From Asticcacaulis sp. UBA2476 (lineage in GTDB: Bacteria > Pseudomonadota > Alphaproteobacteria > Caulobacterales > Caulobacteraceae): a stretch of DNA of 32,346 bases. Shown here piece by piece: positions 31,842 through 32,346 of the stretch. The position numbers were made by a program, and so were the translations under genes. The stretch spans positions 1-32,346 of the forward strand of contig DDPE01000024.1 of assembly GCA_002342035.1 (NCBI GenBank), in the 5' to 3' direction. The number at the start of each line of letters is the position of its first letter. The first letter of the stretch is position 1. Below the pieces are notes generated by a model that worked only from the letters and a program-made list of their open reading frames with translations, was not told the DNA's origin and ran no database searches.

Positions 31842-31872
31842 TGTGCGGGTGCAGGTTGTCTGCCCCCGCACA
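31842..31872 (-). terminator. Stem-loop between the entericidin-type gene and the sensor kinase gene
   Basis: TGTGCGGG and CCCGCACA form an 8-bp GC-rich stem with a 15-base loop, 11 bases after the small lipoprotein stop. There is only a weak T run beyond it on the minus strand (GGTTTT), so it may be an imperfect terminator or may sequester the kinase leader. Confidence 0.5.
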
Positions 31873-31883
31873 TATTATCTCAG

Positions 31884-32012
31884 TTATTGTTTGCCGGCAT
31901 CCTGAATGACTTCACCGGTAGATTCGACGTCCTTACCGACGCCCTGAACTGTGTTGCAAGCTGCCAGAACGGGCAGAGAGACTACAAATAGCATAATGGC
32001 CAAGCGCTTCAT
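31884..32012 (-). CDS. Entericidin A/B-family small lipoprotein
   Basis: A 42-residue lipoprotein precursor. MKRLAIMLFVVSLPVLAAC is a lipoprotein signal with the lipobox LAAC (lipidated Cys19), followed by NTVQGVGKDVESTGEVIQDA. That is the NTVxGxGKDVxxxG pattern of entericidins. ATG 32012 has GGAG five bases upstream; the longer open frame to 32135 is not supported. In E. coli the ecnA/ecnB pair act as antidote and toxin under stress. Single copies in alphaproteobacteria are common and of uncertain role, often stress-induced. It lies upstream of the kinase operon on the same strand, separated by a stem-loop. Confidence 0.88.
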   Translation of the reverse strand: MKRLAIMLFVVSLPVLAACNTVQGVGKDVESTGEVIQDAGKQ

Positions 32013-32185
32013 ATTAGCTCCGATACTTATGATCGATGGGTTGATTGCCAAAACCCGCACCCCGAATTTAAGACAGTAGAGACTCGGAACGTAATGTAAC
32101 AATAGGCGCGCTGACGAGATAAATAAGGAACCCATAAATATGGTTAAGATTATCTTAAGCTGTGCCCCTGCGGTGACAGTACGCC

Positions 32186-32346
32186 CTACAGCTTACGCCC
32201 GGCCTTAAAGCCCTCAGCAAAGGCATGGATGACGCCTTCGGGTTTGTGGTCATCGGATTTAGCACCGGCGCGTTCATCGTGACGGTCACGCCCGTCATTG
32301 GCGATCAGATCAATATTCTGACGCACATTTTGCCACAGCCTGCGGG
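32186..32346 (-). CDS. C-terminal 52 codons of an unrecognised protein (5' cut by the window end)
   Basis: An open frame enters from the window edge and ends at TAG 32186-32188. The visible tail is hydrophilic and helical in look: RRLWQNVRQNIDLIANDGRD, then an Asp/His/Arg-rich stretch (DRHDERAGAKSDDHKPEG) and a final VIHAFAEGFKAGRKL. Good codon use and the amphipathic end suggest a real gene, but no family can be named. The entericidin-type gene follows on the same strand after about 170 bases with no other gene. Confidence 0.5.
   Translation of the reverse strand, partial: RRLWQNVRQNIDLIANDGRDRHDERAGAKSDDHKPEGVIHAFAEGFKAGRKL

Noticed and set aside
1..32346. CRISPR arrays, insertion sequences, prophage genes or known defence systems
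   Set aside because: No regularly spaced direct repeats, transposase, integrase or phage structural frames were seen on either strand.

Overview
The window reads as three stretches of DNA from different bacteria joined end to end. About 1-4060 is betaproteobacterial, most like Burkholderiales/Comamonadaceae: the 3' end of mfd, a BrnA-like antitoxin gene, tRNA-His, a ppiD interrupted by one amber codon, tRNA-Val and the tail of an HU gene. About 4060-5590 is very GC-rich alphaproteobacterial DNA, probably sphingomonad: the body of ihfB and the 3' part of rpsA. From about 5590 to the end is a third alphaproteobacterium, most like Caulobacteraceae and perhaps Asticcacaulis. These placements rest on protein resemblance and composition read by eye; no search was run.

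Both joins fall in short coding motifs shared by unrelated genes. The first is the TGRNPRTG motif common to IHF-beta and HU. The second is GQVIDG, present in both GlmM and ribosomal protein S1. The reading frame survives each join, giving an IhfB-HU hybrid and a 725-codon HTH-GlmM-S1 open frame. The simplest explanation is assembly or amplification chimerism at short identical sequences. Neither hybrid should be read as a real protein.

The third segment (about 27 kb) looks coherent. glmM, with an unusual N-terminal helix-turn-helix extension, diverges from glmS. Next come a metallophosphoesterase, an AlaC/DapL-type aminotransferase, an unrecognised 75-residue protein, a GT4 glycosyltransferase and dapB. 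A MITE-like repeat separates dapB from dnaJ, and dnaK lies upstream of dnaJ with a strong hairpin between them. A Tat-type dienelactone hydrolase and an acyltransferase follow. A TetR regulator faces a three-gene efflux operon (NodT-type outer-membrane factor, EmrA-like, EmrB-like) across a promoter bracketed by two perfect 19-bp operators. An SDR gene and a LysR regulator diverge, then comes a Bcr/CflA exporter.

The last block, on the minus strand, is an entericidin-type lipoprotein followed by a tightly packed signalling set: CHASE3-PAS histidine kinase, single-domain response regulator and REC-kinase-REC hybrid. The window ends inside an unrecognised gene.

I did not find a clearly new multi-gene system. 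The best leads are the HTH-GlmM extension, the adjacent palindromes near 27.8 kb, the TetR operator layout, the three-protein signalling cluster and the 75-residue orphan.
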